A stretch of 15,667 nucleotides of DNA from assembly GCA_044371755.1 (NCBI GenBank), contig JBILSZ010000064.1:1-15667 (forward strand), given 5' to 3'. Numbering within the stretch: the first letter of the stretch is position 1; every line of letters begins with the position of its first letter. The position numbers and the translations under genes are program-made. This document shows, piece after piece, positions 14,511 through 15,667 of the stretch. The notes beneath the pieces are model-generated. The model saw only the letters and a program-made list of their open reading frames with translations, was not told the DNA's origin and made no database searches. The stretch is from JAIXWP01 sp044371755. GTDB lineage: Bacteria; Bacteroidota; Bacteroidia; Flavobacteriales_D; Sanyastnellaceae.

Positions 14511-15667
14511 ATGAATCAACCCAACATAAACACCTTAGGTGAACTCAAAAAATCAGGTTATAAATCGAAGTCCATCAAAGAAGAACTAAGAACCAATCTG
14601 ATTGAAAAAATGACCAAGGAAGAAGACATTTTTCCTGGAATTTTAGGATATGAAGAGACCGTAATACCTGATATTCAACGAGCCATACTCAGTGGCCACA
14701 GCATGAATTTGTTGGGGCTTCGAGGTCAAGCCAAAACGCGCATGGCACGAGGCCTCACGCGCCTCCTTGATGAATGGATGCCTATTATTAAAGGTTCTGA
14801 ACTCAATGACGATCCGCTCTCACCCGTGAGCCGATTTGCAAAAGATTTAGTACAAGAACATGGTGATCTCACACCAATTGCTTGGATACACAGAGATGAT
14901 AGATACATTGAAAAATTGGCAACACCTGATGTAACCGTGGCCGACCTTATCGGAGATGTAGATCCCATCAAAGCCGCCAATCTCAAATTGAGCTATAGTG
15001 ATGAGCGCGTGATACACTTTGGCCTCGTGCCTCGAAGCAATCGATGCATTTTTGTTATCAATGAATTGCCCGACTTACAGCCTCGAATTCAGGTGGCACT
15101 ATTTAATATTCTTCAAGAGGGAGATATTCAAATTCGTGGATTTCAGTTGCGCCTAAATCTCGATATTCAATTCGTATTTACTGCAAACCCCGAAGACTAC
15201 ACCAACCGAGGCAGTATTATCACACCTCTCAAAGACCGCATTCAATCTCAGATTCTCACGCACTATCCGAAGTCAATAGAACTTTCGCAAAGCATTACGC
15301 TACAAGAAGCGAAAGTGAATGATGATCAGCGCAAGCGCGTTGCGGTGCCCGCCTTGATAAGTGAGCTCATCGAATTGGTAGCTTTTGAGGCTCGCGAAAG
15401 CGAATACGTGGATCAAAAAAGTGGTGTTTCGGCGCGCCTTACCATTTCTGCTTATGAAAATCTTGTGGCAGCCGCAGAAAGAAGGGCCATTATCAATAAA
15501 GAAAAACAAACATGGGCAACCATTGGAGACCTGATGGCTATTGTACCCGCTGTAACTGGCAAAGTAGAACTCGTATATGAAGGCGAACAAGAGGGTCCAC
15601 AATTCGTAGCGCTTCGACTCCTTGGACAGGCGATTCGTAAAAAATTCCCTCAAATTTTTCCAAATCC
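14511..15667 (+). CDS. MoxR/magnesium-chelatase-I-like AAA+ ATPase (3' end outside window)
   Basis: 385 complete codons, still open at the right edge. Walker A is GLRGQAKT (69-76). The Walker B strand reads CIFVINELPDL, so the usual Asp is Asn184 followed by Glu185. The stretch FNILQEGDIQIRGFQLRL (198-215) is the ChlI/MoxR-type insert. Sensor 1 is N226 in FVFTANPEDYTNRG, the arginine-finger region is PLKDRI (R243), and sensor 2 is probably R309 in GVSARLTISAYENL. The family (annotated as magnesium chelatase or MoxR-like, paired with VWA proteins in many phyla, e.g. the mycobacterial Rv0958-Rv0959 type) is around 460-510 residues, so perhaps 80-120 are missing. It likely forms hexamers that remodel a client with the VWA partner. 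True Mg chelatase activity is not implied, since no chlorophyll genes are nearby. Confidence 0.87.
   Translation, partial: MNQPNINTLGELKKSGYKSKSIKEELRTNLIEKMTKEEDIFPGILGYEETVIPDIQRAILSGHSMNLLGLRGQAKTRMARGLTRLLDEWMPIIKGSELNDDPLSPVSRFAKDLVQEHGDLTPIAWIHRDDRYIEKLATPDVTVADLIGDVDPIKAANLKLSYSDERVIHFGLVPRSNRCIFVINELPDLQPRIQVALFNILQEGDIQIRGFQLRLNLDIQFVFTANPEDYTNRGSIITPLKDRIQSQILTHYPKSIELSQSITLQEAKVNDDQRKRVAVPALISELIELVAFEARESEYVDQKSGVSARLTISAYENLVAAAERRAIINKEKQTWATIGDLMAIVPAVTGKVELVYEGEQEGPQFVALRLLGQAIRKKFPQIFPN

Overview
The window looks like chromosomal DNA of a Bacteroidota (Bacteroidetes) bacterium, probably Flavobacteriia-like. The evidence is a C-terminal type IX secretion (T9SS) sorting tail, a SprE/PorW-type lipoprotein, a bactofilin-AtpZ gene pair, TAnnTTTG-type promoters with no Shine-Dalgarno sites, and short-period intergenic minisatellites typical of the phylum. 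G+C is moderate, roughly low-to-mid 40s percent by eye. No rRNA, tRNA, CRISPR array, transposase or phage gene was seen.

Minus-strand block, 1-8542. A five-gene run reads right to left: sprE/porW-like lipoprotein, bactofilin, atpZ, an AtpI-like four-helix membrane protein, then after about 100 bp a very large secreted multidomain protein. That last gene runs off the left edge only a few dozen codons before its expected end. The first four genes are tightly packed (gaps of 11 and 3 bp, then a 4-bp overlap) and form an operon. This is the usual lead-in to the ATP synthase genes in this phylum, but no atpB follows; the T9SS cargo gene occupies that place.

Divergent and repeat block, 8543-10854. 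A membrane-anchored M23 (LytM) peptidase is transcribed away from sprE across a 150-bp divergent promoter region. It is followed by a 250-bp repeat island (12-bp purine tandem repeats plus a nested-palindromic heptamer minisatellite). Next comes a DUF2167 gene that is intact except for one in-frame TAA codon, then a second repeat-rich spacer carrying the complement of a 9-mer found in the first island.

Right block, 10855-15667. On the minus strand, a KefF-like flavodoxin-fold oxidoreductase and a KefC-like glutathione-gated K+/H+ antiporter overlap by ATGA. Divergent to them on the plus strand is a von Willebrand A (VWA) protein followed 4 bp later by a MoxR/ChlI-like AAA+ ATPase that runs off the right edge.

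How the genes may work together: SprE (secretion), bactofilin plus M23 peptidase (envelope scaffold and wall remodelling) and AtpZ/AtpI (ATP synthase assembly) form an envelope and energy neighbourhood with a T9SS cargo beside it. KefF-KefC is an electrophile-stress potassium efflux module. The VWA-AAA+ pair is a chaperone-like module whose client is not visible. The least ordinary parts are the single-stop DUF2167 gene between complementary repeat islands, and the ATP synthase operon head that leads into a T9SS gene.
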